Below are positions 23,889 through 33,514 of a DNA stretch of 64,000 bases, in pieces. Below the pieces are notes generated by a model. That model was given only the letters and a program-made list of their open reading frames with translations. It was not told where the DNA came from and did no database searches. Location: NCBI GenBank assembly GCA_934462925.1, contig CAKSIT010000002.1, positions 124,001-188,000 of the forward strand, given 5' to 3'. The number at the start of each line of letters is the position of its first letter. The stretch's first letter is position 1. Source of the DNA: an uncultured Oscillospiraceae bacterium (GTDB lineage: Bacteria > Bacillota > Clostridia > Oscillospirales > Ruminococcaceae). A program made the translations under genes and the position numbers.

Positions 23889-24734
23889 GCCCCACTCATA
23901 AGTCATAATAGTTACATAATCGGCAATTTCTCCCTGTGCGCGGTAGTCGTGCGCCTCGTAGAGAATGCCCTGCTGGTCTGCGGAGATTTTGGGCGCAAGG
24001 GCGGTAACGAGTACGTAGCCGCGCTCGTGCAGCCTGTGTGCAAGGCTGCGCAGAAAGTCGTTGTAGCTCTCGCGGTCGTCGGGCGCGATGTATTCTATGT
24101 CCATATTCACGCCGTAGTAGCCCTTGCTGTCAAGCTCGTAGAGAATGGCCTCGGTGAGCCGCGCGCGCGCCTCGTCGCTTTCGAGTATGCCCGTTAGCGC
24201 CTCGGTGCTGAACGTGCCGTCGAATATGTTGGTGACTACCATAAGCGGCATTACCGCAGAGCGCACCGCCCTGTAGATAAGGTCGCTGTCATCGGGCGCG
24301 GTAAGCTCCCCCTGCGGGGTGAGCGTGTAGGAAAACAGGCTTATGAACGACAGAAACGGAATAACGCAGTTAAGCGAGTTTGTGTTTATAGTGGGGTAGG
24401 CGTAGCCGTTGGTGATTATGGGCCGCTTCTGTACGGGCGCTGCGGCGGGAATTATCACCGTGTCGCCCGCATTCAGGGAAATGGGGTTGAGGTCGGGGTT
24501 CGCTTCGATAAGCGCCTCGAGCGGCACGCCGTATTCCTGCGAAAGAGAAAAGAGGGTCTGCCCCTCGCGCAGTATGTAGCGCACGGAGTCCGCCTGTATC
24601 AGCAGGCTCTGCCCGGGGACTATGCTGCCCGTGCTTGCAAGCACGTTGTCTGCGGCTATGCGGTTTACAGGCACGCCGTATCTGCGCGCTATCTCTGCAA
24701 GCGTGTCGCCGCGCTTTACGGTGTAGATTATCAT
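23880..24734 (-). pseudogene. sleL: N-terminal part of LysM-LysM-GH18 cortex-lytic enzyme (interrupted gene)
   Basis: The first 284 residues of a SleL/YaaH-type enzyme. LysM 1 starts YTVKRGDTLAEIARRYGV and LysM 2 YILREGQTLFSLSQEYGV. A GH18 barrel follows with the catalytic motif GVNMDIEYIAPDD (the acid Glu in D-x-E). A premature TGA lies exactly at the attR junction after MTYEWGYT. The N-terminal fragment therefore keeps the catalytic Glu but lacks about a third of the barrel, which is at 2219-2644. The enzyme trims cortex muramic-lactam peptidoglycan during germination in Bacillus. The neighbouring Amidase_6 gene fits a spore or wall role. No other mutation is visible. Confidence 0.9.
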
Positions 24735-24759
24735 AAGTTCCTCCTTTGCTGCGCGGCTG

Positions 24760-25263
24760 TTACTGCCGCCGCGCGCCTATGATGTGTATGCCCTGCGCCC
24801 TGTTGTATGGGTAGGACGAAAGCCGCCTGTTGCGCGCGGGCGTTGAGTGCGCGCAGACGAATATCCTGTCCGCTTCCGCGCCGTAGCCTGCGGCTATGTG
24901 GGAGATGATGAGCGTGTGGTAAAAGCGCCCCTCGCCGTTTTCGAGCTGCACAAGGTCGCCGCGCTTAAGCTCGCCGAGCGGCGCTTCCTCGCCGTAAACG
25001 CCCGCGCCCGTGTTCGTCAGCAGAAACTCGCGCAGGAACACGACGCCCGTCCACGAAGGCGAGCGGTCGTTCAGATTTATATAGTACCAGCCGTTTTCCC
25101 GCGAGTAGTTCATAACGCCGCAGCCCGCGTAAAGGCACTGCGAGATGAAATTAGTGCAGTCCCCGCCGATAGCGTCGAAATAGTAGTAGCGCGGGTTCGC
25201 GGAGTACGCCCATTTAAGCGCGTATTCCACCGCCGCGCGGCGGTCGTAGCCTGTTTCGCGCAT
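24760..25263 (-). CDS. Amidase_6-type putative peptidoglycan amidase
   Basis: 167 residues with AGGAGGTG before the ATG. It starts YDRRAAVEYALKWAYSANPR and carries DCTNFISQCLYAGC, whose Cys is the probable nucleophile of the NlpC/P60-like Amidase_6 family. A later catalytic His is in FYHTLIISHI or CAHSTPARNRR. There is no signal peptide, which is usual for spore-coat members of this family. It is upstream of, and co-directional with, sleL (26-bp gap), so the two probably form a spore-cortex or coat operon that is now broken at its second gene. Confidence 0.85.
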   Translation of the reverse strand: MRETGYDRRAAVEYALKWAYSANPRYYYFDAIGGDCTNFISQCLYAGCGVMNYSRENGWYYINLNDRSPSWTGVVFLREFLLTNTGAGVYGEEAPLGELKRGDLVQLENGEGRFYHTLIISHIAAGYGAEADRIFVCAHSTPARNRRLSSYPYNRAQGIHIIGARRQ

Positions 25264-25313
25264 GGTATCACCTCCTTTAAGCTATGATATGCGCGAGCGC
25301 GCGCGTTTGTGAA

Positions 25314-25343
25314 GTATATTCGGCGCTAAAGCGTAGCATAATA
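25314..25343 (+). promoter_or_regulatory. Sigma-G/sigma-F-like forespore promoter
   Basis: GTATA (25314-25318) and CATAATA (25337-25343) match the Bacillus forespore consensus boxes G[ATC]AT[AG] and CAT[AT][ATC]TA at an 18-bp spacing. It lies 46 bp before the Gln/Asn-rich ORF. Consensus knowledge comes from Bacillus; use in this organism is inferred. Confidence 0.55.
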
Positions 25344-25389
25344 TCCTCGGGCGCACAGCGCGCCGAATTTATTTCAGGAGGACACGAAT

Positions 25390-25512
25390 ATGTCTAATCA
25401 GAACCGCACTCGTCAGAACGGTCAGAACCAGCAGAATCAGAATCAGAACCAGCAGAACGGTCAGAATCAGCAGAATCAGCAGAATCAGCAGAACGGTCAG
25501 AACAACCGCTGA
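25390..25512 (+). CDS. 40-residue Gln/Asn-rich small protein (gamma-SASP-like)
   Basis: ATG 25390 follows AGGAGG (TTTCAGGAGGACACGAAT). The protein is almost only Gln, Asn, Gly, Ser and Arg (MSNQNRTRQNGQNQQNQNQN at the start, ending NGQNNR), built of NGQNQQNQ-like repeats. Two hairpins follow the stop. Bacillus gamma-type small acid-soluble spore proteins are Gln/Asn-rich forespore amino-acid stores, and a sigma-G-like promoter lies just upstream. No alpha/beta SASP DNA-binding motif and no GPR-type cleavage site is evident. An alternative is a spore-coat filler peptide. Confidence 0.7.
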   Translation: MSNQNRTRQNGQNQQNQNQNQQNGQNQQNQQNQQNGQNNR

Positions 25513-25543
25513 AAAAGGCGGGGCTTCCCGCCTACATATAGCT

Positions 25544-25572
25544 AAAGCGCCGTCAAAATACGGCGCTTTTTT
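25544..25572 (+). terminator. Rho-independent terminator
   Basis: AAAGCGCCGT and ACGGCGCTTT (10-bp stem, 6-nt loop) followed by TTT. It closes the transcript of the Gln/Asn-rich ORF. A smaller GGCGGG/CCCGCC hairpin lies directly after the stop codon. Confidence 0.88.
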
Positions 25573-25686
25573 ATTTGACAAGCCGCCCCCCGTCTGCTAT
25601 GATTAAAAAGGTTTCTCATAAATTTTTCTCAACAACTCTAAAAATCGCAGCCTCAATCGTCTAATGGTATGAAAGGGGGAAAAAGT

Positions 25687-26187
25687 TTGGAAAACGGTAC
25701 CGACTACATCTCACAGCTCTTTTCGCAGCATGGCGACGAAATACTAAGGCTATGCTTCCTGTACCTCAAAAACCGCGAGGACGCAGAGGACGCCGCCATG
25801 GAAACATTTTCGCGCGCGCTGAACAACGCAGGCAGCTTTCGCGGCGGCGCGCAGCCGCGTACGTGGCTTGTGCGCATAGCCATTAACGTTTGCAAGGATA
25901 TGCTGAAAACAAAGTCCCGCCGAAACAATATGGGAAGCGACCCCCTGGAAACTATCGCTGCGAACGACGAGATTTCGCTGCACGAGGACGCTCTTGCGGT
26001 CACCGCGGCGATAGCCTCGCTTCCCTTAATATACCGCGAGGCGGCGGTGCTGCATTTGTACAACGGCTTTACCATTAAAGAATCAGCAAAAATCGCAGGC
26101 ATTCCGCAGACCACTATGGCGTTTCGCATAAGGCGGGCAAAGGAGCTTTTGAGGGAACGGCTCGCAGAGTGGTTTCCCGATTTGTGA
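25687..26187 (+). CDS. ECF-type RNA polymerase sigma factor
   Basis: 166 residues from a TTG at 25687, chosen because GGGGGA lies just before it; the upstream ATG at 25669 is the alternative. Region 2 reads LCFLYLKNREDAEDAAMETF and FRGGAQPRTWLVRIAINVCKD. Region 4 is ASLPLIYREAAVLHLYNGFT with an HTH (IAGIPQTTMAFRIRRAKELL). The next gene starts 18 nt later and encodes a membrane-anchored protein with a short cytoplasmic N-terminus, the usual arrangement for a sigma/anti-sigma pair. The signal is unknown. Confidence 0.9.
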   Translation: MENGTDYISQLFSQHGDEILRLCFLYLKNREDAEDAAMETFSRALNNAGSFRGGAQPRTWLVRIAINVCKDMLKTKSRRNNMGSDPLETIAANDEISLHEDALAVTAAIASLPLIYREAAVLHLYNGFTIKESAKIAGIPQTTMAFRIRRAKELLRERLAEWFPDL

Positions 26188-26204
26188 GAGAAAGGAACAT
26201 AGCT

Positions 26205-27143
26205 ATGAACGAACTGCGTAAACGTATAGACGAGGAGCTTTCCGACCTGACATTTGAGAGCGTTAAATGCAGGCGGAGCGTTCTGCAAACGACTGAAAGG
26301 AATAAGAAAATGACGTTTAACAAAAAGGCTATTGCGATAAGCGCTGCCGCCGTTGTGGCGGTATGCGGTGCTGTGACTGCGGGCGCGGTAAACAGCTGGG
26401 ATTACGGCAGGCTTATAAGGGGCTTCTTCCCCGCGGCAGACGTAAGCGAAAGCGCGCAGACGTTTTCAAGCGCCGTAAGAAGCATTGACGCTAAGAACGT
26501 TACAAGCACCTTTGAAAACTACAGCGTTGAGTTTGACGGCGCGCTGTTTGACGGTACGGTGCTTATGGCTTCCGCAACGGTTGCGGGCAGGGACGGCGCG
26601 GCGTTTACCGACGGCAACTACGACTTTGCGCGCATACAGTTCCCCGAGGGCGCAAAGGGCGGCACGGGCGGCTGCGAGCTTAACGGCGACGGCACGCTCA
26701 GAATGTACTGCACCATGTTCTACGACAACGCGGACGTACAGACGGCGGCTTACACCTTCGAGGGCATTTGCCGCTATCCCGACGACCCCGACCGCTACGA
26801 GCTGCTCGACAGCGGCTCTATGTCCGTACAGTTCGGCCTTGACGCAAGCTGCGACACGCGCACCATTACGCTCACCGACCGCGACGGAAACGCGATAGAA
26901 GCCACGCTCTCCCCGATTTCCCTTAAGCTTACGCCTGCCGCCGCGCTGAACGCGCAGTACGACTACGACAGCGTAACGCTTCTCGGCGGGAACGGCGCTC
27001 TGCTTGCCGCTGAGGACATCAGGTACGCGGGCAGCGAAACCGACTCGCAGACAGGGCGCGAGAGCCGCATACTCTGCTTCACAAAGCCCGTGGATATTAA
27101 CGCGGTTACTGCAATAACAGGCGAAGCGTACAAGGCGGAATAA
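26205..27143 (+). CDS. Membrane-anchored partner of the ECF sigma factor (probable anti-sigma)
   Basis: 312 residues from ATG 26205 (AAAGGA upstream). Residues 1-35 are cytoplasmic and charged (NELRKRIDEELSDLTFESVK). One transmembrane helix lies at about 38-60 (AIAISAAAVVAVCGAVTAGA). The rest is extracytoplasmic and beta-rich (YSVEFDGALFDGTVLMASAT, then ITLTDRDGNAIEATLSPISL). The layout resembles RsgI/DUF4179-like regulators that hold an ECF sigma factor and sense an outside signal. No zinc-binding HxxxCxxC is seen. The assignment comes from position and topology. Confidence 0.72.
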   Translation: MNELRKRIDEELSDLTFESVKCRRSVLQTTERNKKMTFNKKAIAISAAAVVAVCGAVTAGAVNSWDYGRLIRGFFPAADVSESAQTFSSAVRSIDAKNVTSTFENYSVEFDGALFDGTVLMASATVAGRDGAAFTDGNYDFARIQFPEGAKGGTGGCELNGDGTLRMYCTMFYDNADVQTAAYTFEGICRYPDDPDRYELLDSGSMSVQFGLDASCDTRTITLTDRDGNAIEATLSPISLKLTPAAALNAQYDYDSVTLLGGNGALLAAEDIRYAGSETDSQTGRESRILCFTKPVDINAVTAITGEAYKAE

Positions 27144-27186
27144 TAACGTCCCCTTGCGGGCGATTGGCACTTCTTGAATAAAAATA

Positions 27187-27213
27187 GCGCGCTCCATTCA
27201 CGGAGCGCGCTTC
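27187..27213. terminator. Convergent terminator hairpin
   Basis: GCGCGCTCC and GGAGCGCGC pair with a 6-nt loop between the converging anti-sigma and cellobiose phosphorylase genes. A run AAAATA precedes and TTCTAG follows, so it could act weakly in both directions. Confidence 0.65.
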
Positions 27214-27236
27214 TAGTTTATGCTGTTTTGCCGTTA

Positions 27237-29711
27237 TCAGCCGAGAACTACCTCGACCTCGTGAACGCCGCCGCCGCAAACGGGGATAACGTTGCCATCA
27301 ACGGCGCTGCCGTCAACGGTCATGCTCTTAACGCCCTTGCAAACGTGGTTCGGGTTCTTTACGGTGATGTTGTAGGTAGCGCCGCGGAACTGACGAGTAG
27401 CCTTCATGCCGTCCCACTCGTGGGGAATGGACGGGTCTATCTTAAGGCCGTCGAAGTCGGCTGCGATACCGAGAATGTACTGCGAAATGGCAACCATGTT
27501 CCATGCCGCCGTACCGGTAAGCCAGCTGTTCTTGCCCTGACCGAAGTTGTCGCCGGGCTTGCCGATATCCGCGCCTGCGTCCTTACCGCCTATCATCTGA
27601 CCGTAAACGTAAGGCTCGGTCTTGTGAATGTCGGAGGTCTCCTCGGTGAACGCGGGAGCTATCTCGGAGTAGTACTTGAACGCCTGGTCGCCCTCGCCCG
27701 CGTATGCTGCGGCGCAGATTATCCATGCGTTGTTGTGCGTGAAGATACCTGCGTTCTCCTTGTAGCCGCCGGGGTAGGTGGAAATCTCGCCGTACTGAAT
27801 GTAGTACTTTGTGAACGCGGGGTTGTTGAGTACAAGGCCGTACTTGGTGTTAAGGCGCTCGTCGATTGCGGCGAGAGTCTTCTTTGTAGCTTCCTTGTCG
27901 ATGTCGGACATGATAGCGAAGCCCTGCGGCTCGATGAATATCTGACCTTCCTCGCACTCCTTAGAGCCCATCTTCTTGCCCTCTGCGTCGTACGCCCTGA
28001 GGAACCAGTCGCCGTCCCACGCGGAATCCATCATAGCCTTCTTCATCTTGTCGATTTCAGCCTGAGCCTTGGCAGCCTCGTCGGTCTTGCCGAGGTGGTT
28101 GAGAATCTTTACGTAGTTCGGCCCTGCGTAGGTGAACAGCGCGCCGACAAACGCGGACTCCGCAACCTTGGAGTAGCCGCCCTCCGCCTTGAACTTGGGG
28201 TTGGTGTAGGTCTGGAAAGACTCGCCGGGGGTGTCGGAGTAGCACGAAAGGTTGATGCAGTCGTTCCAGTCTGCGCGCATTGCAAGGGGCAGACCGTGCG
28301 GACCGAGGTTGTTTACTATGTGGTAGAACGAAACCTTGAGGTGTTCGAGCATGGGCTGCGCAACGGACATATCGTTGTCGTAGGGTACGTTCTCGTCAAG
28401 AATGCTCCAGTCGCCCGTTTCCTTGATGTACGCCGCAACGGAGAGAATGAGCCACAGCGGGTCGTCGGAGAAGTCGCCGCCGATATCGGCGTTGCCCTTT
28501 TTTGTGAGGGGCTGGTACTGGTGGTAGCAGCCGCCGTCGGGGAACTGCGTGGAAGCGATATCAATGATTCTCTCCCTCGCCCTGTCGGGAATCTGGTGAA
28601 CGAAGCCGAGAACGTCCTGGTTGGAGTCGCGGAAGCCCATGCCGCGGCCTATGCCGCTCTCGAAGTAGGAAGCCGAGCGCGACAGGTTGAACGTAACCAT
28701 GCACTGGTACTGATTCCAGATGTTTACCATGCGGTTAACCTTGTCGTCGGGCGTGTCAACGTTGAGAATGCCGAGCAGCTTGTCCCATGTTTCCTTAAGC
28801 TCCGCAAGACCTGCGGCAACCTTTTCGGGGGTGTTGTACTTCTCAATCATTGCGTTGCTCTTGACCTTGTTAATGGTCTTGCCGTCCGCCTCAAACTTCT
28901 CTGCAACGGGCATTTCAACGTAGCCGAGAATGAACACGAGCGTCTTGCTTTCGCCTGCTGCAAGGGTTATCTCCTTGTAGTGGGAAGCTATGGGCGACCA
29001 GCCGTCCGCAAAGGAATCCGTAGCCTTGCCGTCGAGAACCGCCTGCGGGTTGTTGAAGCCGTTGTACAGACCGATAAAGGAATCTCTGTCGGTGTCGTAG
29101 CCGTCGATAGTGTCGTTTACGGTGTAGAACGCAAAGTGGTCGCGTCTGTCGCGGTACTCGGTCTTGTGGTAGATGGTAGAGCCTACGACCTCAACGCGGC
29201 CCGTAGAGAAGTTTCTCTGGAAGTTCGTGCAGTCGTCCTGCGCGTCCCACAGACACCACTCTGCAAAGGACCAGAGCTTAAAGGTCTTTGCGCTGCCGCT
29301 CTCATTGGTGAGAACAACCTGCTGAACCTCGCCGTCGTAGTTCTGCGGAACGAAGAATGTTACCTGCGCCTTAAGGCCGTTCTTCTTGCCGGTGATGATG
29401 GTGTAGCCCATGCCGTGGCGGCACTCGTAGCTGTCAAGCTCAGTCTTTACGGGACTCCAGCCGGGATTCCATATCGCGTCGCCGTCCTTGATGTAGAAGT
29501 ATCTGCCGCCCATATCGATAGGCACGTTGTTGTAGCGGTAGCGGGTAATGCGGCGCAGGCGTGCGTCCTTATAGAAGCTGTAACCGCCTGCGGTATTTGA
29601 GATGAGCGAGAAGAAGCCCTGCGTGCCGAGGTAGTTTATCCACGGGTAGGGCGTGCGCGGAGAGGTGATGACGTACTCGCGGGCAGCGTCGTCAAAATAG
29701 CCGAATTTCAT
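27237..29711 (-). CDS. GH94 cellobiose phosphorylase
   Basis: 824 residues, the normal GH94 length, from ATG 29711 (GGAAGGACG upstream). It converts cellobiose and phosphate to glucose and glucose-1-phosphate in the cytoplasm, saving ATP in cellulose fermenters. It opens [20 protein letters not shown] and has the family stretches PYPWINYLG and [29 protein letters not shown] (about residue 480) contains the general-acid Asp. There is no signal peptide. Codon choice is strongly biased, as for a highly expressed gene. The promoter lies at 29804-29832 and a perfect CcpA-type cre site directly upstream at 29837-29850. Related GH94 enzymes act on other disaccharides, so the substrate rests on overall family resemblance. 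Confidence 0.9.
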   Translation of the reverse strand: MKFGYFDDAAREYVITSPRTPYPWINYLGTQGFFSLISNTAGGYSFYKDARLRRITRYRYNNVPIDMGGRYFYIKDGDAIWNPGWSPVKTELDSYECRHGMGYTIITGKKNGLKAQVTFFVPQNYDGEVQQVVLTNESGSAKTFKLWSFAEWCLWDAQDDCTNFQRNFSTGRVEVVGSTIYHKTEYRDRRDHFAFYTVNDTIDGYDTDRDSFIGLYNGFNNPQAVLDGKATDSFADGWSPIASHYKEITLAAGESKTLVFILGYVEMPVAEKFEADGKTINKVKSNAMIEKYNTPEKVAAGLAELKETWDKLLGILNVDTPDDKVNRMVNIWNQYQCMVTFNLSRSASYFESGIGRGMGFRDSNQDVLGFVHQIPDRARERIIDIASTQFPDGGCYHQYQPLTKKGNADIGGDFSDDPLWLILSVAAYIKETGDWSILDENVPYDNDMSVAQPMLEHLKVSFYHIVNNLGPHGLPLAMRADWNDCINLSCYSDTPGESFQTYTNPKFKAEGGYSKVAESAFVGALFTYAGPNYVKILNHLGKTDEAAKAQAEIDKMKKAMMDSAWDGDWFLRAYDAEGKKMGSKECEEGQIFIEPQGFAIMSDIDKEATKKTLAAIDERLNTKYGLVLNNPAFTKYYIQYGEISTYPGGYKENAGIFTHNNAWIICAAAYAGEGDQAFKYYSEIAPAFTEETSDIHKTEPYVYGQMIGGKDAGADIGKPGDNFGQGKNSWLTGTAAWNMVAISQYILGIAADFDGLKIDPSIPHEWDGMKATRQFRGATYNITVKNPNHVCKGVKSMTVDGSAVDGNVIPVCGGGVHEVEVVLG

Positions 29712-29803
29712 GTAGACCGTCCTTCCTTGACAGGTAACGCCTGCGGTCCGCCGCGTTCCTGCAAATATGTGTAATCTGCGGCATATCAATGCCTTCAAAG
29801 AAT

Positions 29804-29832
29804 AGTATACAACAAATCCCTGCTAATTACAA
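29804..29832 (-). promoter_or_regulatory. Sigma-A promoter of the cellobiose phosphorylase gene
   Basis: On the reverse strand TTGTAA (29827-29832) and TATACT (29804-29809) are 17 bp apart, 93 bp before the start codon. Confidence 0.7.
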
Positions 29833-29836
29833 GTGC

Positions 29837-29850
29837 TGAAAACGGTTACA
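29837..29850. promoter_or_regulatory. cre-like operator (CcpA or LacI-family site)
   Basis: TGAAAACGGTTACA fits the Bacillus cre consensus TGWAANCGNTNWCA at every defined position. It lies 4 bp upstream of the -35 box, where CcpA may either activate or repress. A local LacI-family cellobiose regulator is the alternative reader. Confidence 0.65.
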
Positions 29851-29988
29851 GCAAAAATCGTCTGCAATTTTTACTTAAAAACCGAAATTCGGAGCGCAGA
29901 TATGGTGATTTTGACGAAAATCAAAAATATTTCGGACGGGTGTTGCGGTGGATATGTCATATGTGCTATAATAACTATGAGTGCTGAT

Positions 29989-30176
29989 TAGACCGTCGAA
30001 AAACCCCCATACGGGGGTTTTCCGACGAAACATCTCAGCTGCGCGCACGAATTGTCGGCTTGCCGACAATTCGCACACTTGCTGAGATAGAAGATTTTTT
30101 TGCCTCGGGAAACCCGAGGCAAAAAAGAGATTTCAAAGCCCGCATACGCGGGCAAAAATGATTTTTCAACAAGCTG
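29989..30176 (+). repeat. 188-bp palindrome-rich repeat, copy 1
   Basis: Its ends are TAGACCGTCGAAAAAC and the complement of CAGCTTGTTGAAAAA. Inside are four stem-loops: AAACCCCC/GGGGGTTT, GAATTGTCGG/CCGACAATTC, TTGCCTCGGG/CCCGAGGCAA and GCCCGC/GCGGGC. No ORF. Same family as 44616-44804 and 49398-49585. Unlike those, I see no flanking duplication here. It separates the cellobiose phosphorylase promoter from tgt. Confidence 0.85.
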
Positions 30177-30199
30177 TACTTTACAATATAGCGATTTAA

Positions 30200-31345
<1,146 letters not shown>

Positions 31346-31378
31346 GAGCGAATCCTGCGCAGTATTAACATATTAAGA

Positions 31379-31640
31379 GAACGCGAATCATAATCGGCAC
31401 GCGCGCAACTGATTGCGTGCTGCAAGCCGCAAATGTGTTTGTGGAACGCGAATCATAATCAGCACGCATGCAACTGATTGCGTGCTGCAAGCCGCAAATG
31501 TGTTTTTGGAACTCGAATCATAATCGGCACGCATGCAACTGATTGCGTGCTGCAAGCCGCAAATGTGTTTTTGGAACGCGAATCATAATCAGCACGCATG
31601 CAACTGATTGCGTGCCGCATATAACAAACGAATTGAGAGT
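31379..31640. repeat. 65-bp tandem repeat, four units
   Basis: Units begin at 31379, 31444, 31509 and 31574, each starting GAAC[GT]CGAATCATAATC. The fourth unit diverges after its GCGTGC, and a fragment recurs at about 31644. Each unit contains GCACGCA and TGCGTGC arms that fold into a hairpin. There are no unique spacers, so it is not a CRISPR. It fills the gap between tgt and mntP. Confidence 0.88.
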
Positions 31641-31694
31641 TCGCGAATCATAATCGGCACGCACGCATATAAATACCCCGATGGGGGTGCTTGT

Positions 31695-32276
31695 ATGTCA
31701 TTTGCTGAGCTTGCGCTGATAGCGCTCGGGCTTTCTATGGACGCGTTTGCGGTGTCCGTGTCGGACGGACTTGTGATGAAGCGCAAGGGCGGCGCGTTTG
31801 CCGCGGCGGCGCTTTTCGGGCTGTTTCAGGCGCTTATGCCTGCGGCGGGATACCTTGCGGGCGCAGGGCTTGCGGGGCTTATCGACGAATACGACCACTT
31901 CGTGGTTATGGCGGTGCTGTGCTTTATCGGCGCAAAGGCCGTTATAGAGAGCCTTTCGGACATAAAGGAGCATAAGCGCGGCGAAAGCTGCGGGCGTTCC
32001 GTGCAGAAAATTACGCTCCCGCTGCTGCTGGCGCAGGCGGTGGCGACAAGCATAGACGCGCTTATGGCGGGCGTGGGCTTTGCGGCGGCGGGCGCGCAGA
32101 TAATTCCGTGCTGCGCGGTTATCGGCGCGGTGACGTTCGCGCTGTGTATAGCGGGCGGCCTTTTCGGGCGGCGTTTCGGCGAGCTTATGGGCGCATGGGC
32201 AGGGCTTGCGGGAGGAGTCGTTCTTATCGCGATAGGCGTAAAGACAGCGGCGGAGCATATGTTTTTCGGGGCGTAG
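31695..32276 (+). CDS. mntP: MntP-type manganese efflux pump
   Basis: 193 residues with six membrane segments. It opens MSFAELALIALGLSMDAFAV, whose Asp-Ala-Phe-Ala-Val is the conserved first-helix motif. The second half repeats it as LLLAQAVATSIDALMAGVGF, the internal duplication typical of MntP. It exports Mn2+ to limit toxicity. Many Firmicutes mntP genes lie behind a yybP-ykoY manganese riboswitch; I do not find that motif here. The leader instead contains the end of the 65-bp repeat array and a CCCC-GA-TGGGG hairpin. Confidence 0.92.
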   Translation: MSFAELALIALGLSMDAFAVSVSDGLVMKRKGGAFAAAALFGLFQALMPAAGYLAGAGLAGLIDEYDHFVVMAVLCFIGAKAVIESLSDIKEHKRGESCGRSVQKITLPLLLAQAVATSIDALMAGVGFAAAGAQIIPCCAVIGAVTFALCIAGGLFGRRFGELMGAWAGLAGGVVLIAIGVKTAAEHMFFGA

Positions 32277-32308
32277 CTCCGTGTGATTCTTAGGAATGAG
32301 GAAAACTG

Positions 32309-33502
32309 ATGACGAAGAAAATAAATATGCTCAACAGCCCCGACTTTGCGCCGCTGGCGCAGCTCAGGGACTGCATAGAGAATATGTGGGTCGTAAGGGT
32401 GAGGGACATCACCTACGAAACGGACGCGCAGAACAGGCGCATTTTCAGCGTCATGCTGGAAACGCTTGCGGACTTTGACCGCGTGAGCGGCAGGAACGCC
32501 GCAACGCTGCGCAAAAGCGAACGCACCGCGCTCGCCTACGCGCTCAACGCCTTGGGGCTGCGCGCAAAGGAGGTAAACCCCGCGCTCTGCTCGCTGCGGT
32601 TTGGCGCGACGTTCGAGGACGGGGTGCGCAACTTTATTTACGGCATTTTTGCGGAGAAGTTCGCTTCGCCGCTTAAAAAGAAGTATTTCGACCCCGAGAC
32701 CATGACGCATTTCTCGGTGGACTTCGGGCGGGTGTTCGTAGTGTTTGCCGAAAAGCGCGACATGGACCGCTTTATTTCCTCTGGAAAGGCGCAGGCGCTT
32801 AAGGACGAGGCGTACGAGGCGCTCAAGTCGCTCGACAGCTTTTCTTGCATAAGCGACGCGGAGCAGCACGTGCTTTTCCGCACGGCGGCGCAGGCGCACG
32901 AGATACTCCCCGACGACGGCGGCATTGCGCCCTCGCAGCTCGGCGGCACGCGCTTTGACGACGTATGCGCGGCGGTGGGCAAGTATTTCGGCGCGGAAAT
33001 TGCGTGCGTGCGCTACCATTTCTCGGCGCAGTCGCTGCTGCACGATTTTACGCTAATACCGCACACGCCCAACGACTGCGTTAAAATAACGCGCCCGCGC
33101 TTCCGTGCGGCGGAGGAGAGCGTATGCGCTGCGCTGCGCGAGCGTCTGGGCGGGGACGTCGGCAGGGGCGAAATAGTGGCGTGCAGGGTGTACGGCGGGT
33201 GCGTGGCGGACATCGCGCGGGACTACGCTTCGGCGCGAATGCAGCTCAACGGCGACTACGAAAAGGTGCGCGAGCGCTTCTACAACAAGCTTACCATGAA
33301 AGACATAGAGTTTGACGGCACGGTGGCGCGCCCCGTAATGAGAAACGCGCTTTTCCGCTTTATATTTGAGCGCAGCGCGGCATTCCGCGCGCTTGACGGC
33401 ACGATGAGGGCGCTTGTGCAGAGCTACGACGACTCGCAGCTGCTCGAGGACGGCGGCTTTGTGGAGTGCGTGACGGTGCGCGAGCTATCACAGCAGACGT
33501 AA
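32309..33502 (+). CDS. Unrecognised 397-residue protein
   Basis: It starts MTKKINMLNSPDFAPLAQLR with a weak AGGAAAA site upstream. It is a soluble mixed alpha/beta protein without signal peptide or membrane helices. Visible stretches are IENMWVVRVRDITYETDAQN, then LEALGLRAKEVNPALCS-like helices, and a C-terminal helical end (MRALVQSYDDSQLLEDGGFV). I see no nucleotide-binding, metal or catalytic motif. It begins 33 bp after mntP and is followed within 13 bp by two short genes, so the three probably form one operon. Long uninterrupted reading frame, GC-rich third positions and operon setting support a real gene. Confidence 0.7.
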   Translation: MTKKINMLNSPDFAPLAQLRDCIENMWVVRVRDITYETDAQNRRIFSVMLETLADFDRVSGRNAATLRKSERTALAYALNALGLRAKEVNPALCSLRFGATFEDGVRNFIYGIFAEKFASPLKKKYFDPETMTHFSVDFGRVFVVFAEKRDMDRFISSGKAQALKDEAYEALKSLDSFSCISDAEQHVLFRTAAQAHEILPDDGGIAPSQLGGTRFDDVCAAVGKYFGAEIACVRYHFSAQSLLHDFTLIPHTPNDCVKITRPRFRAAEESVCAALRERLGGDVGRGEIVACRVYGGCVADIARDYASARMQLNGDYEKVRERFYNKLTMKDIEFDGTVARPVMRNALFRFIFERSAAFRALDGTMRALVQSYDDSQLLEDGGFVECVTVRELSQQT

Positions 33503-33514
33503 AAAGGAGAAGAT

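Noticed and set aside
27174..29600. An 808-codon open frame on the plus strand opposite the cellobiose phosphorylase gene
   Set aside because: It mirrors the strongly biased codons of the real GH94 gene; no RBS, no family pattern and Val/Leu/Ala-skewed composition.
31379..31640. Possible CRISPR array
   Set aside because: The whole 65-bp unit is repeated with no unique spacers and no cas genes are present.
31640..31694. yybP-ykoY manganese riboswitch before mntP
   Set aside because: The conserved loop sequences of this riboswitch are not present; only a short CCCC/GGGG hairpin and the end of the repeat array are seen.
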